A DNA stretch of 64,000 nucleotides, from positions 766,740 through 830,739 of the forward strand of contig SAXG01000014.1 of the NCBI GenBank assembly GCA_012932865.1. Direction: 5' to 3'. A program made the translations under genes and the position numbers. Every line of letters starts with the position of its first letter. Position 1 is the first letter of the stretch. Shown here in pieces: positions 36,600 to 47,387 of this stretch. The notes beneath the pieces were generated by a model. It was not told where the DNA came from and searched no databases. It worked only from the letters and a program-made list of their open reading frames with translations. The stretch comes from Amylostereum areolatum (lineage: Eukaryota; Basidiomycota; Agaricomycetes; Russulales; Stereaceae).

Positions 36600-38532
36600 T
36601 CAGCAGCTTGACATCCCAGTAACGATATTGAAGTTGTTCCTGTGAACTTGTCCTCCAGTCTCCACAACCAAGTCGAATGACGATCCCTCCGTAAGCGCCA
36701 CGTCGAAGTTGGCGGTGTACAGATCATACAGGCTTGACGGAGAGGCACCTGTCTTGGTGAGGTTGGTGGAGCCGGGAACCATCTTGCGCGCCACGGCACC
36801 GAGCTGGTTCTCCGCGTAGGTGTAGTCGACGTACGCGGATGTGATGTCTTGATCATTGCGAACCTACACACAGCAAGGAGTCAGCGACGAGCGAAAGCCA
36901 GTGTATAAAATGCGTACGGCGGCTACAACGGTGACGGTCTTCTGGTCCTTGACGCAGCTCGCTTCTTTCTGCCACAAGACAGCGTCCGTGAACGCGAAGC
37001 CGTTTCCTCCGTTGTCAGCCGTCGTTACCGGACCATCGGACGAGGTCGTGTAGTGAACATTGAACGCAGAAAAGCCTACGCTCGGGTCGATCGTCGTGTT
37101 GTAGTGGAAGTAGGTGAGGGCCCCGAACGGAGACGTGGAAAAGAGATGGGGCCAGGTTGCTGGGGCCGTGCAGGCGTCACATGCAGCACCGGCGTGGTCT
37201 GTCCAAGTGATGCTAGTAACGAAACCTGTTCAGAAAATGGCGGGGGAGGGGGAGGAGAAGACGTACTTGACAGTATAGTTTGCAGAAGGGGCACTTTTCT
37301 CCTTGCTGAAGATCTAAGGTGTACATGAGTATCTCTACCATGAAAAGGGTCGACGGCGAGACGCACGCGAAGATAACCCTCCAATTGAAGCTGTCCGCTG
37401 GGATTGAGACTTAGGCGAGCAAACCATGGCTTCACGGGCACGGGTTCGATGACCTCCCTGAGCTTGACGCCGCTGGGAACCGTGTCAATCATACGGGCCA
37501 AAACTTCCGAGCACTTGTTGGTGAACACCGCGTTGTCGGATGCCAGGCTGCGCATGGTAGCGTTGCCATCGGCGGCGAAAATTCGAGCGTCGGAGTTGGT
37601 CGTCTCGTTGAAGCCCGTCGCAAGGACATTCGTCGACGCGCTGCTGTTTACCCACTGGATGGCACTGCCGTTCCGCCTTCGTAAGCCATCCGACCACGAG
37701 ACACGGAGTGAACGGACGTACACATGGTTATCGAACGCCGTGAACGAATCATCGAAATGCTGCATTCCGCTGGTGTTATTCTCGTTGGTCTGGCCGCGTA
37801 CGATAGTAGGGAAGTCCTCCTCATGCACGCCGCCCAAGCTATGTCCACAAGCAACCAAAGCGATCATATCCGTCTGATTGAAACCCTGCTTGGCAAACGA
37901 GGCCGTGTGAGATGCAAGGTCTTGCTGAGGCTCCGGTACGCCGGGGTCTCCTGCGGACGTTGCGTCGATGCGACCGACTCGAAGAGGGATCGCGGGACCA
38001 GAGCATTGCTTGACGGCAACGACGGCGCCAAGAGCAATGAGATCGGACACTGTAGACGCAGACATTCAGACATTGTAGGATGGGGAACATGGTACGACGC
38101 ACTCGAGACATATTTGTTCTGGAATCCGGCGAAGAAATTGAAGCTGGCGTTGAATGCATTGCCGACGTTCTCCGCCCTGTCCGTCTCGAACGCAATCGAT
38201 GCATCGATCCCTCCAATTCCAGTCGCAACATCCGCCGTTGCCATGTCATGGTAAGCCCTGAAACGTACCATTAGATGGAGAAAACAGAGGATGATAGGAA
38301 ATTTGACGTACGTGCGCACCCACTCTGCAGCGGCTTGCCTCCCCGTCGACGCCCTGTTAGCCGGCGCGAAACTGCATGGCGCAACACCACCGTAGAAATT
38401 GGCGGACCCGAGTCCACTGCTAGGTACATAAAGCTCCTCTATCGCATCGTAGATGGGGTCAGGCCAGGTATACGCCTTGGAAAGAGAGGAAAGGGAGGAA
38501 AGGGCGACGAGGCTTGTCGTGAAGGGCTTCAT
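36600..38532 (-). CDS. Secreted haem peroxidase-like protein
   Basis: ATG 38532 starts MKPFTTSLVALSSLSSLSKA, a signal peptide. The first intron (38311-38258, 54 nt) lies inside the active-site helix, and splicing gives WVRTAYHDMAT with distal Arg73 and His77. The sequence continues GIGGIDASIAFE...FNASFNFFAGFQNKYVS, then VSDLIALGAVVAV...IPLRVGRIDATSAG-x-PGVPEPQQDL, and the proximal-histidine segment MIALVACGHSLGGVH. These are plant-type peroxidase (PF00141) landmarks. A C-terminal extension of about 250 residues follows, with VNSSASTNVLATGFNET, ITWTDHAG and EGSSFDLVVETGG, and ends GMSSC. The full model (about 520 residues, several introns) is approximate. The substrate is unknown; the extension separates it from classical manganese or lignin peroxidases. 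Confidence 0.85.
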
Positions 38533-39052
38533 TGACGAGAATCCTTAGAAAAAGAGAGTGGTGAATGTAAGGGGGATCCTGGAGTCCCAGATAACGAGCA
38601 AGGAGGCTTTTGTAATGTGCCACAACGACATCCCTTCCTTGGGGCGACGGTCTAGCAACCCCGCAAGGAACTGAAGGAAGCGGCTGTATCATATGGTACG
38701 AAACCTTGCAAATCGCGAAGAGACGATTAGCCGTTAGCCGCTCATTCGTTCGGACCGAGTTCAGTCGAGCACCGGCATGGCGGCAAATCAACAATTGAAC
38801 ATTCATGCAGTACTGCAACTACTTATTGACCAGTTGCTACTTACTTACCTGAGGTCGCTACGACCAAGGACCACGATGAGTTGGAACGGGCCAAGAGCAT
38901 CCTAACTGCGAACAAGCAAGGGCGAAGCCCGCCATGCGGTGCTCGAAGTTCAAATAAAAAACAACAGTGATTGGAATCTATACACACTCGTACCAATGAG
39001 ACACACTAGAATCCACCGGATCCCAAATAAAATCTGTACAAATCCGAATCCA
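38533..39052. other. Spacer between SCAP and the peroxidase gene
   Basis: Promoter side of the peroxidase gene and 3' flank of SCAP. No gene is supported. Confidence 0.4.
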
Positions 39053-42000
39053 TCATCTAGACTTCGCCACAGCCGCAGAAACCACAACCACCCCGACCGT
39101 GTTCCCAAACCCAGCAAACCCGTGCCCGCCCCCGCCCACGAATGGCGCCACGCGCGTAAAAGGCAGCCTCGGCGTCTCCTCCGACAACCCCGTAGTCATC
39201 GACGTTCCGTAAAGACGTCCGCACGGCAGCGGCCTCCCCGCCAGCACGGCTAACGACGCGCTCTGAAAAAGAGCCAGCGCCGGGTCAAACGTCCATGCCT
39301 CCCACCTCTCCAACGACGCCGCGCTCAGCCCTGCAGCCCCCACCGCGTCCTTCATCGCCAACGCGGCCTTACCCGTACTTCGCGCCCGCCGCCGGACACC
39401 GACGAGTTTTGCGTCGACCACGTCCCAGCTCCCGCGCTCGAAGCTCGCATCCACAGTGCGCACCACCTGTATATCTTTCCAGCGCGAGCGCGAGGTAGGC
39501 GGGAGCCCGTCGAGCAGGCTCGGCCCGTCGTCTTCGTCGTTGTCGAACATCACAGGTAGCGACTCGGGCCCGCGTCGAAGGTCCTTTTCCGAGCTGCGTC
39601 GCGAGAGGCGGCCGTGTCCCGATACGCGAAACGCGGGCTCGCCGTCCGAAATTGAGGCGTGTCGAGATCGGGGAGCGATGGACCCGTTGGACGATACTTG
39701 GCTCGTGCTCCGAAGCCTTCGCCCGCCCGCGGAACCCCAAGGCGCGGAACCATCGCCCGGGGTATGCACGCGGTTGTGCGAACACCGACACCGTCTTCCG
39801 TCCGTGGGGAGGTACGCGACGTACACCAGCATCGCATTCCCGACGGAGAACGACACCGCAAAGCTGTCGACGGGAACGTCTCGGCATTGCGCGCATGGCT
39901 TGCATCGGATGGGACATATGCGGAGGTGTGTGATCTTCCCGAACGCGTCGTTGAGCAGTGCGATACACTCCCCCGTCGCCCCATCCCAAAGAGAGACGAC
40001 GCCTGCTTGGGTGGCGACGGCGATGACGAGATGTTTGGAGCCGCCGCCGTCAACGTATGCGGCATGTGCTCTTGCAGGACCGTCGGCGGGACTGCCTGCT
40101 GTGATGCGGTAGTCGGGAATGAGGAGTGCGTCGCCTGTGGGAACGATGTCCAACAGCTCCATAGTGCCATCGTCCATGGAAAACGCGGCAATTAATCTGT
40201 GTGGGTCGGCTAGGCGAATAAGGGAAGTCCAGATGGTTTGTCCGCTGCGGGAAGGTGTGATGGGGACGGGGTTGTGTGAGTTGATATCCCACTTGACCAC
40301 GGTGCCGTTCTCAAAAGATGCAACGATGGTGGCAGACCTCTGGGGTGAAGGAGGCCGCGAGTTGGGCGGCATCGCGCTGGGTGGATTCGACTCAACAAAA
40401 TAAAGAGCGGAAACAGCCGAAGAAGCAGCCGGTGCTGCGATGTACGACGGGGCCTTCGTAATGCCATTCCCTATGGACCATACCGCACACGCGCCGGTAC
40501 CAGTGCCGACTGCGAAGAATGTGCCAGCGTCGTTCACCGCGAGCGCGGTGATGGCGGATGCCATATTTGACGAACTCGCGTGTTTCAAAAGCACGTCCAC
40601 CGTCTCCACCGTCGCGTATGCCTGCCGTTCCTTGATCCATACGACGACTTCATTCTCTACACCGACAGCAACAACGACGCTGCCATCTGCACTTGAAGCC
40701 ACCAGCTCGACGTCGGTTGATAGAGCGCGGGGAAGAGTGTCGAACGCGACGGTATCCTTGAGGGGTACCGCCTCGTGACTATCCAAGTTATCTGTGTCTG
40801 CGCGACTACGCTGTGCCTCGAGTCGGTCCGCATCCTTGAGGAGATAGAGTAGCAACCCGTATAACGCCGTCAACGTGACGGCAAGCGGGATGCACACGAT
40901 GCGAAACAGCCAGGTCATGCTACGCACGGCCCAGGCATGTCTTGTCTCGGGAGGCCGCAGCGAATCGAGCGATCCGTACTGTGCGTCGTCGGCCGAACGA
41001 AGAACGAGGACGGTGGGGGCTTCGATACGGATGTGGATAAGCGATTCATCGTCTGGATTTAGCATACGCCAAGCGGGCGAATGTCGAGTGTCGAGCTTGG
41101 AGCGCAGGAGGGCGGAGTCTAGGGAGAGCTGCGTCTCGTCTTTGGTTCGGAAGGAGGGCGACGTCGCGTAATACAACGTCGCCATGCATGCTAGAAGCTA
41201 CCGGGCCATGCATAAGTACGACGCGTTGTGACCTAGATTGAAACGGGTTTACCAATAAAAGGCTAACGTTCTTGGTGGCACGGCCGCGGAGCATGTTTTG
41301 AAGAGTCGTGAAGAAACTCGAAGAATTGGGCGCGGGTTTCTTCGCGGGGGCTTTCGGGACCTTCATCGCCGGGGCCAAACTTGCGTTCTGTTGTAAGAGC
41401 TCCTCTAGTTCCAGACGCTGGAAATCGATAGACAAAACGGCGACGAAGAACGTGTGCACCAGGAACCAGTGCGCCACGAGGACCACGACGGCAAATGCAC
41501 AGAACTGACGGATGGCACCCTTCGCGAAAAATGCGATGACACCAAGAATGACGTTGTAGGTCAGCACTTTGAGCGTGTTCGATGTCCCGGCGCGACTTAG
41601 ACCCTCCGCGATGCGTTCTTTGACAGGTAGCGCGATGGAAGTTTTTACGACGGCGGTGACCTGCGTGAACGTCAATGCCTATCGGACTGGGGTAGCGCCG
41701 GACGGTCACTCACAAGGTTCGCCATTGTTTCTGCGCCAATAAACAAGATCACGAGGGGGAAGATACCCCTTTCGAGAGTATTAGCAACATTCTCGGTTGC
41801 GAAAGAGTGGCTTACCAAGGTATCATCGTCATCTTAAAGCCTACCAAAGCGCATACACTCAAGCTCGTGATCGTGCTGGCCACGATCTCGACGGCACCAG
41901 TGAATATCAGACCCAGGCCGCTGTGAACCGGAGGAAATTTGCGGGATTGGGCCAGAGCGACGATGGCAAAAGTGAGATACGCCATGACAAGGAAGATTGT

Positions 42001-42972
42001 GACGACCGATATGTTGCCTACGCTCCAACCTGCTGTCGCGTACTACACTCGCGAATGAGCTATCTATGAATGCATCTGTGAAAAGGGGGAGACGCACCGA
42101 CAGCTCGATCAATCTCGGCTCCTCGCGTCCGGTTAGCACATACGAGGAGTAGGGTTTCGCGGAATCTTTCAAGAGTTGGTCCCAAGCCTGGTGTCCGGAA
42201 CTTTGCAAACAGTCTGTGTCCGGGAAGAAATAGGTGAACACGAGGAATTCGGCAAAATCTGCCCTTTCCCGCCCAGCGAGGACCATGCGTGGCGTAATGG
42301 AAACTGATGCGACGCTAACGTTGTTCGCGTCGCTGAGTGTGTCGAGGATGTTGGTGTCGGCAAGTAACATGCCTTGATCGTGATGCCAAAATTCGAGTGG
42401 GGTGATGGCAAGACATTGGCCGTCAGGCTTGCGCAGGCACGGAATGTTGTGGGCGGCTAACGCGGTGGATATTTCTCGTTCGAGTTTGAGAGCCGAGAGT
42501 AAAATCTGACGATTCAACACGCCTGCGTCGTCGGCACCAGAACTGTGTATCAAGAGGCGCTCGAGACGTAGAGTCTGTTCGACTCCGCACCGGGCGCGGG
42601 CGACCGAGTCTTCGCGCACGCGCAGGTTCTCGTGCCCAGCCCATATGTCGATGAGGTCGTGTTGATCGTAGTAGCTAGAGGTGGCGTCGGTGGCAAGGAA
42701 AGGGTCGAGGATCTGAGAGGAGAAGTGGGCGAGGAAGCGGGGTTGGGACGAAGCATATATAGCGAGTGCGGGGTAGAAGAGGGAAGTGATGACGAAGCCA
42801 GAGATGAGGATGACTCGAATTTGGTGCTTTGCGCAATGTCTGAAACAGAAAAGAGCGTGAGGAAAGTGTGGAACGAGGGGTGGTAGGAGACGCACATTCC
42901 GAAGCGGTGGAAGAATCTATGCCCGTAGGTGCGCGTGCGCTGCAGCAACCGAGATCCTATCCTCGTTACCAT
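39053..42972 (-). CDS. SREBP cleavage-activating protein (SCAP/Scp1) homologue
   Basis: A multi-exon gene of about 1,180 residues. Exon 1 (42972-42896) encodes MVTRIGSRLLQRTRTYGHRFFHRFG. After a 56-nt intron comes IHCAKHQIRVILISGFVITSLFYPALAIY, the first transmembrane helix. A lumenal loop follows, then the sterol-sensing domain: YATAGWSVGNISVVTIFLVMAYLTFAIVALAQ, GLIFTGAVEIVASTITSLSVCALVGFKMTMIPW, and EGLSRAGTSNTLKVLTYNVILGVIAFFAKGAIRQFCAFAVVVLVAHWFLVHTFFVAVLSIDFQRLE. A 55-nt intron (41257-ish) leads to LLACMATLYYATSP and a cytosolic WD40 domain (VVVAVGVENEVVVW, GTFFAVGTGTGACAVWSI, VVSLWDGATGECIALL). SCAP holds SREBP in the ER and releases it when sterol or oxygen is low. Presence implies an SREBP pathway encoded elsewhere. 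Two long unspliced frames would split it into separate genes. Confidence 0.9.
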
Positions 42973-43385
42973 TCCTCTCCTTCAAACGTTGGGCTCTCCG
43001 CTGATGATACGCGTGTGATCCTGAGTGACGATTCTTGGGTTGCTTCCGGTGGGGGCTGGTGTGTGTGTGTGTGAACGCGTGAGAGAAGTGTCTTCAAGCC
43101 ACATTTAAGGTCTTGGAGCTATGATTGAAAGGGAGAATGTTGAGCGAACGGAGATCCGAGGACAAAGCGAACGCGAAACGTGCCTTTAGAACATCGCGGT
43201 CGGGAAGAGAATGAGTAAGTAACAGTCTACTTTGGACGACCGCTGTCGCCCAAGCTGCATCCGCCGCTCACGTGCCCGGCCTTCTCGGCATCGGCTCCGC
43301 TCGTCGGCGCTTTCGCCAACTCTGTCCTCTCCTCCGAGGTTCCGTGTCCGCCCTTTCCTTTCCTCTTCGCCTCTTCGCCTCCTCC
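42973..43385. promoter_or_regulatory. Divergent promoter between SCAP and the PDH component X gene
   Basis: 413 bp separates the two divergent starts. A short GT-repeat (about 43057-43073) and pyrimidine-rich stretches near 43300-43385 are the only features I see. Confidence 0.45.
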
Positions 43386-44575
43386 ATGCCCAGCTCGTCG
43401 TTGTCTAGGACAGCTATTGCGGCAGCTCGCGCCTCTTCAAGGCAAAGATGTGCGTCTCTAGCCCGCATACACTTGCACGTCGACCAACGTGTCGCGTCAC
43501 TCTACAGGGCTTCACTCTACCGCTGCTCGCCGCGCGATTACCAACTTCGAGATGCCAGCCATGTCTCCAACGATGACTGAGGGAGGTATCTCTTCATGGA
43601 AGAAGAAGGAAGGAGAAACATTCACGACGGGCGACGTCCTGCTCGAAATCGTATGCACGCCCGTCCTCGCTGCCTGTTCATCGTAATGACACACCTTCCG
43701 TAGGAAACGGATAAAGCCACTATCGACGTCGAGGCACAGGACGACGGCGTTATGGGCAAAATTCTCGTGCGTGGTTATATCCGTCGTATCTCTTCCGCTT
43801 GCATCCGTTCTAACAAACGGCTTCTATAGGCCCCTGATGGTGCGAAAGGCATTCCTGTTGGAAAGGTTATCGCACTCCTCGCGGAGGAAGGCGATGACAT
43901 CTCTAATCTCGAGGCGCCGAAGGAGGAACCCAAGCCGAGCAAGCAGGCCGCGCCCCCTCCTCCAGCCCAGGCAGCACCCTCTTCCCCTCCGTCCTCCCCT
44001 ACACCCCCCGCCCAGAGTCACGGACACAAGCATATAGAGCATTCGCGCCCCCTCTTCCCCTCCGTCATGCGTATTCTTCAAGAGAACGACGTCTCCGATC
44101 TGAATAAAATCAAGGGTACTGGCGTGCGAGGTATGTTGACCAAGGGTGACGTGCTTGCGTATCTCGGGAAGGCGTCAAGCCCCACGGGCACGTTCAAGGA
44201 GGAGAAGAAGGCAGATTCACCGGGGAAGAAGCCTGCCCCTGCGGCTCAAGTGCGTCCTCAGTTTTCTTATCCCACAATTCATCTGCTAACCCGTGCAGCA
44301 GCCGCTGGACGGAGCCGCCATCCGTCGTCTTATTGTGGGCAGCATGTATCAGGCGTCTGTCAAAGCCCGGAATGCATCCAGTCAGGCAGTTTGGTCTCGC
44401 TGTCCTCGTCCCCGTCGGCTGACCTATCGTTTACTCAGTTCCGAAGACCACCGCCGACTTCGACTCCATCATTGGCGATTACCTCCCTTCATCGCCGGTC
44501 TCTGCGCCTGCCAAACCTTCCATCCCTCCCCCGGCAAAACGCCCAACGGGTGATTTCTTGGATGGTCTTGTCTGA
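43386..44575 (+). CDS. PDX1: Pyruvate dehydrogenase complex component X (E3-binding protein)
   Basis: Six exons (43386-43449, 43508-43650, 43704-43766, 43830-44249, 44299-44380, 44439-44575) sum to 909 nt, or 302 residues. A mitochondrial presequence (MPSSSLSRTAIAAARASSRQRWLHSTAARRAI) leads into the lipoyl domain: FEMPAMSPTMTEGGISSWKKKEGE...ETDKATIDVEAQDDGVMGKI, with the lipoylated Lys in TDKAT. A Pro/Ala linker follows. The peripheral-subunit-binding domain is PSVMRILQENDVSDLNKIKGTGVRGMLTKGDVLAYL. The acyltransferase domain of E2 is absent; the C-terminus is a short tail ending TGDFLDGLV. This domain order is that of fungal Pdx1/Pro-X, which docks dihydrolipoamide dehydrogenase (E3) in the E2 core. 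An in-frame GTG exists upstream, but 43386 is the first ATG. Confidence 0.93.
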
Positions 44576-44682
44576 GAACCGCGGCTTCATGGTCCCCTAG
44601 ATTTGCATATACGACACTTGCTAATAGACACAGACGTTCACCATATCCCCATGCATCTGTCGAAGAGCTATATTGTTTCGTC

Positions 44683-46142
44683 TAGAGGAAGACACTGCGA
44701 AAATACCTATCATCAGGAGGAACACCAATGGTACCAACTTGGCTACTGCACTCACCCGGAATTCGATGAACGCCTCGCTTGTTCCGCCCTTCGGCTTTGG
44801 AGAGGGCATCAAGAACTGCAAACTCAATAGACCTTCCCCGTCGATCCGCAAGGACGTCTTCGTCGAGCTCTGCAATGCCTTTAACGTCCTGGACATGTGT
44901 GAGAAGCGATAGCTGTCCTCGAGTCAGATGCGGCTCAGCGCGATCCAGGTAAACGCGGTCTTACCTGAAGCGAACAGACTTTTCGCAGTCGACGGTCTCC
45001 AAAACCTCCCTGTCGTTGGGGTAGTCCATCTGTTGATATGTGAGTAGGGAAAGGGTGGATGGAAGAACGCATTTACCTCGGTGCTCCCAAACGACCCGGC
45101 AGCTTGTATACGGAAGATGGGCTTGGCGAGGTCTCGAGCGGCAGCACGCGCGTTGCCCGCTGGTGTGGGTGGGTTGCCAATGAGCGTGAGTTTGTCGCAG
45201 GAGGGGTCAAGTTCAGACAAGGCGTCCCGCAGCCAGGAAGACTAACCATCTCGTCAGTGTTCGCCTTGCGGGGAATGCAAAGGCCGCCTACCTTCAAGAT
45301 GATTTTAAGAACCCTGCATACCGTGACGTGAACGAGCGAGGTGTGCAGAGAATGGCGTAGGAACGTACGTCTCGTCCGAATCGAAGGGGAGGTCGAGCTG
45401 AGGTTCGGCGTCGTATGTGGTCACTTCGCATCGGGCAGTGGGACCCGACGTGTCTTCCGCGCTGCAATAATTGTTACCGCACGCTCTACAAGTCGAAGGA
45501 GAACGGAACTTACATGATCAACGTCAATGGATGCCCATCTCCCGCATATGACATACGCATCCCCGTCCTCTTGTCGCCTCCACCCGAAAAATACTGGTCG
45601 ATTTTCCCGTTCCCGCCTGGCCGCCTGTCATCCTCATCCCCCTCCTCATCCTCCCCTTGTCTTTTCCACTTCTTGCCCTTCGTGCCACCCCCGGCGCTCC
45701 CCTGTCCGGCGTTTCCGAAGATGTTAAGGCATTCGATGAGGGTGTTGAGCGGAATCTCGAGTGCGGTGGTGCTGTCCGCCTGTGAGTTTGGAGGCGGCGT
45801 GGGGGAAGGCGAAGATTGGGAATGAGAACGCGGGGCAGGTGCGGCGGTGTATGTGTATTCGTCAAATATGTCGGCAAAGACATACGCGGTTGCTGATCAA
45901 TGAACCGTGGGTGAGTATATGCGCGTGAAGAAACGGATGTAGGGGCGTACCGAGGACCGTTCGCGCCTCTTCGACGGTCGCAGTGAACCCGCTCTTGGTG
46001 ATCGTGACTGTTGCACGCTATAACTTATCAGACGGAGAAATCGATCCAGGGATCCAGGGATCAAACATATCATACGTACGTTAGCAAAGTTGACACCACG
46101 AAGCAGGCTGGCGAAGTGGCGAACGTCGTGTAAAGACGCCAT
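44683..46142 (-). CDS. rad1: Rad1 checkpoint-clamp (9-1-1) subunit
   Basis: A multi-exon gene (model approximate, around 330-380 residues). ATG 46142 starts MASLHDVRHFASLLRGVNFAN. After an intron comes RATVTITKSGFTATVEEARTVL, then ATAYVFADIFDEYTY and, past an acidic Ser/Pro-rich insertion, LEIPLNTLIECLNIFG. Later exons give MSYAGDGHPLTLI, CEVTTYDAEPQLDLPF, ELDPSCDKLTLIGNPPTPAGNARAAARDLAKPIFRIQAAGSFGS and LRIDGEGLLSLQFLMPSPKPKGG...AFIEFR. These match Rad1, the PCNA-like subunit of the Rad9-Rad1-Hus1 clamp that signals DNA damage. The exact C-terminus is uncertain: the nearest splice reading ends four residues after EFR, at the stop 44683-44685. Confidence 0.85.
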
Positions 46143-46755
46143 CAACACCTACCAGGCCTTTCAGACAGAGCCGAGTGGTACTGGGAGCAGCAGGCCACGC
46201 ACTGGCGCAACTTGTTCGTCATCTTCGCTTTGGGTTGACATGAGTGTTTGACGACCGTTGTTGAAAGAGCGAGACTCGAACGGGTGTAAAGGACCGCGCA
46301 GATGAAGGCCGTTTGTGCGAAGGTCGGAACGCGGGCTCGTGACCACTACTCGTCGCGTCCCGCGGTCGATGTCGTGACTCGCATCGCGAACCTCTCAGCG
46401 TCCACTCCATTGTACACTTAGTCTGTGCTTTCTCCTCCGGGTATAAACACTTGTCTGATGTGAATGTCTCCGTCTTTCCCCCGAGAATCTCTTTCGGTGG
46501 GAACATCCAGAGTAACTGGCTGTGTGACCAGCTAGTTTGAGTCAGATAAGATCTTACTGATTCAGGCTCCAGAAAGGTTTGTGCGGTGTGAGGTCAAAAA
46601 AGTTACAATCAATATTCTGCGTAGACGTAAATGTAGTCCTTACGTACGCATTCTACATGGCCTCAGCAGCATGGAGAAAGTGCGGTGCTGAAAAACTAGG
46701 AATTCCTGATCATTGGGATACGCCTCTGATATTTGCGACTTTTGTATCACAGAAA
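46143..46755. other. Intergenic region, nothing recognised
   Basis: Rad1 promoter side and the 5' flank of the tRNA-like sequence. A 95-codon reverse frame (46219-46506) exists but shows no conserved character. Confidence 0.4.
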
Positions 46756-46824
46756 GGTTCGATGGCGTAGTTGGTTATCGCATCTGTCTAACACACAGAA
46801 CTCAGTTCAAGTCCGGATCGAGCC
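46756..46824 (+). tRNA. tRNA-Val(AAC)-like gene, shortened variable/T arm
   Basis: The acceptor arms GGTTCGA and TCGAGCC pair over seven positions with one G-U. A D-arm (GCG...CGC) is present. The anticodon stem TCTGT/ACAGA encloses the loop CTAACAC, giving anticodon AAC for valine. The A box TGGCGTAGTTGG and a near-consensus B box GTTCAAGTCC are present, and TTTT follows at about 46827. Only about one base remains for the variable loop and the T-stem pairs poorly, so about four bases seem missing. It could be a degenerate copy rather than a working tRNA. Confidence 0.6.
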
Positions 46825-46943
46825 TGTTTTACATGAATTATTTTAGAAGCGAAGGACACGGTCACATGATCTTATCCTTTGCCGAGAGGCCAACCCCGAT
46901 CTGATTCTTAAGACTTAAGTACAGCACTCACCGCATCACGATC

Positions 46944-47353
46944 ATGCTCACTGAAAATGCAGCGGAGGCGGCGGAGTCCACCGGCTCCGTCAAAAAAGGC
47001 CCGCGTAAATGCAAGGGCAAGGAACCGCTTGCCGGGACCATGTACGTATATCTGCCCCAGTCAATAAAGAGCAGCTCATAGCGCGTTACAGGGACAAGGA
47101 GGCGATCGAAACCCTCGCCGCCGTTGCCGGACGACTTATAATCCACCAAGCTCGCGCAGATATAGTCAACTACGAGAAAATCGCGGAGGGCAGGAAGCTA
47201 GAGTTGAAGATAAAGCAGGCGGAGCAGGCTACCGCCGAGGCGTACGTAAAGGGACTCAAGTTGCAGATTAAAATCGACCGGGATAAGCGCAAGGCGTTGA
47301 GAAGGGAGTGGAAGGCGCAGGTGCAGGTGCAGGAGGGAATGGTTGTAGATTAG
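46944..47353 (+). CDS. Small helical hypothetical protein
   Basis: Two exons, 46944-47041 and 47092-47353, are joined over a 50-nt GTACGT...ACAG intron and give 119 residues. A short acidic then basic N-terminus (MLTENAAEAAESTGSVKKGPRK) precedes a long charged helix (KEAIETLAAVAGRLIIHQARADIVNYEKIAEGRKLELKIKQAEQATAEAYVKGLKLQIKIDRDKRKALRREWKAQVQ). The pattern suggests a coiled coil. Function unknown. It ends 34 bp from the stop of the convergent tyrosine recombinase gene, so it may be part of the same mobile neighbourhood or an unrelated host gene. Confidence 0.55.
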
Positions 47354-47387
47354 TGGGTATATGCGTGTACATGCTTGGTCAGGGTGG

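Noticed and set aside
46240..46300. Second tRNA suggested by GTTCGAGTC on the minus strand
   Set aside because: No pairing acceptor stem, D-arm or anticodon stem could be built around it.
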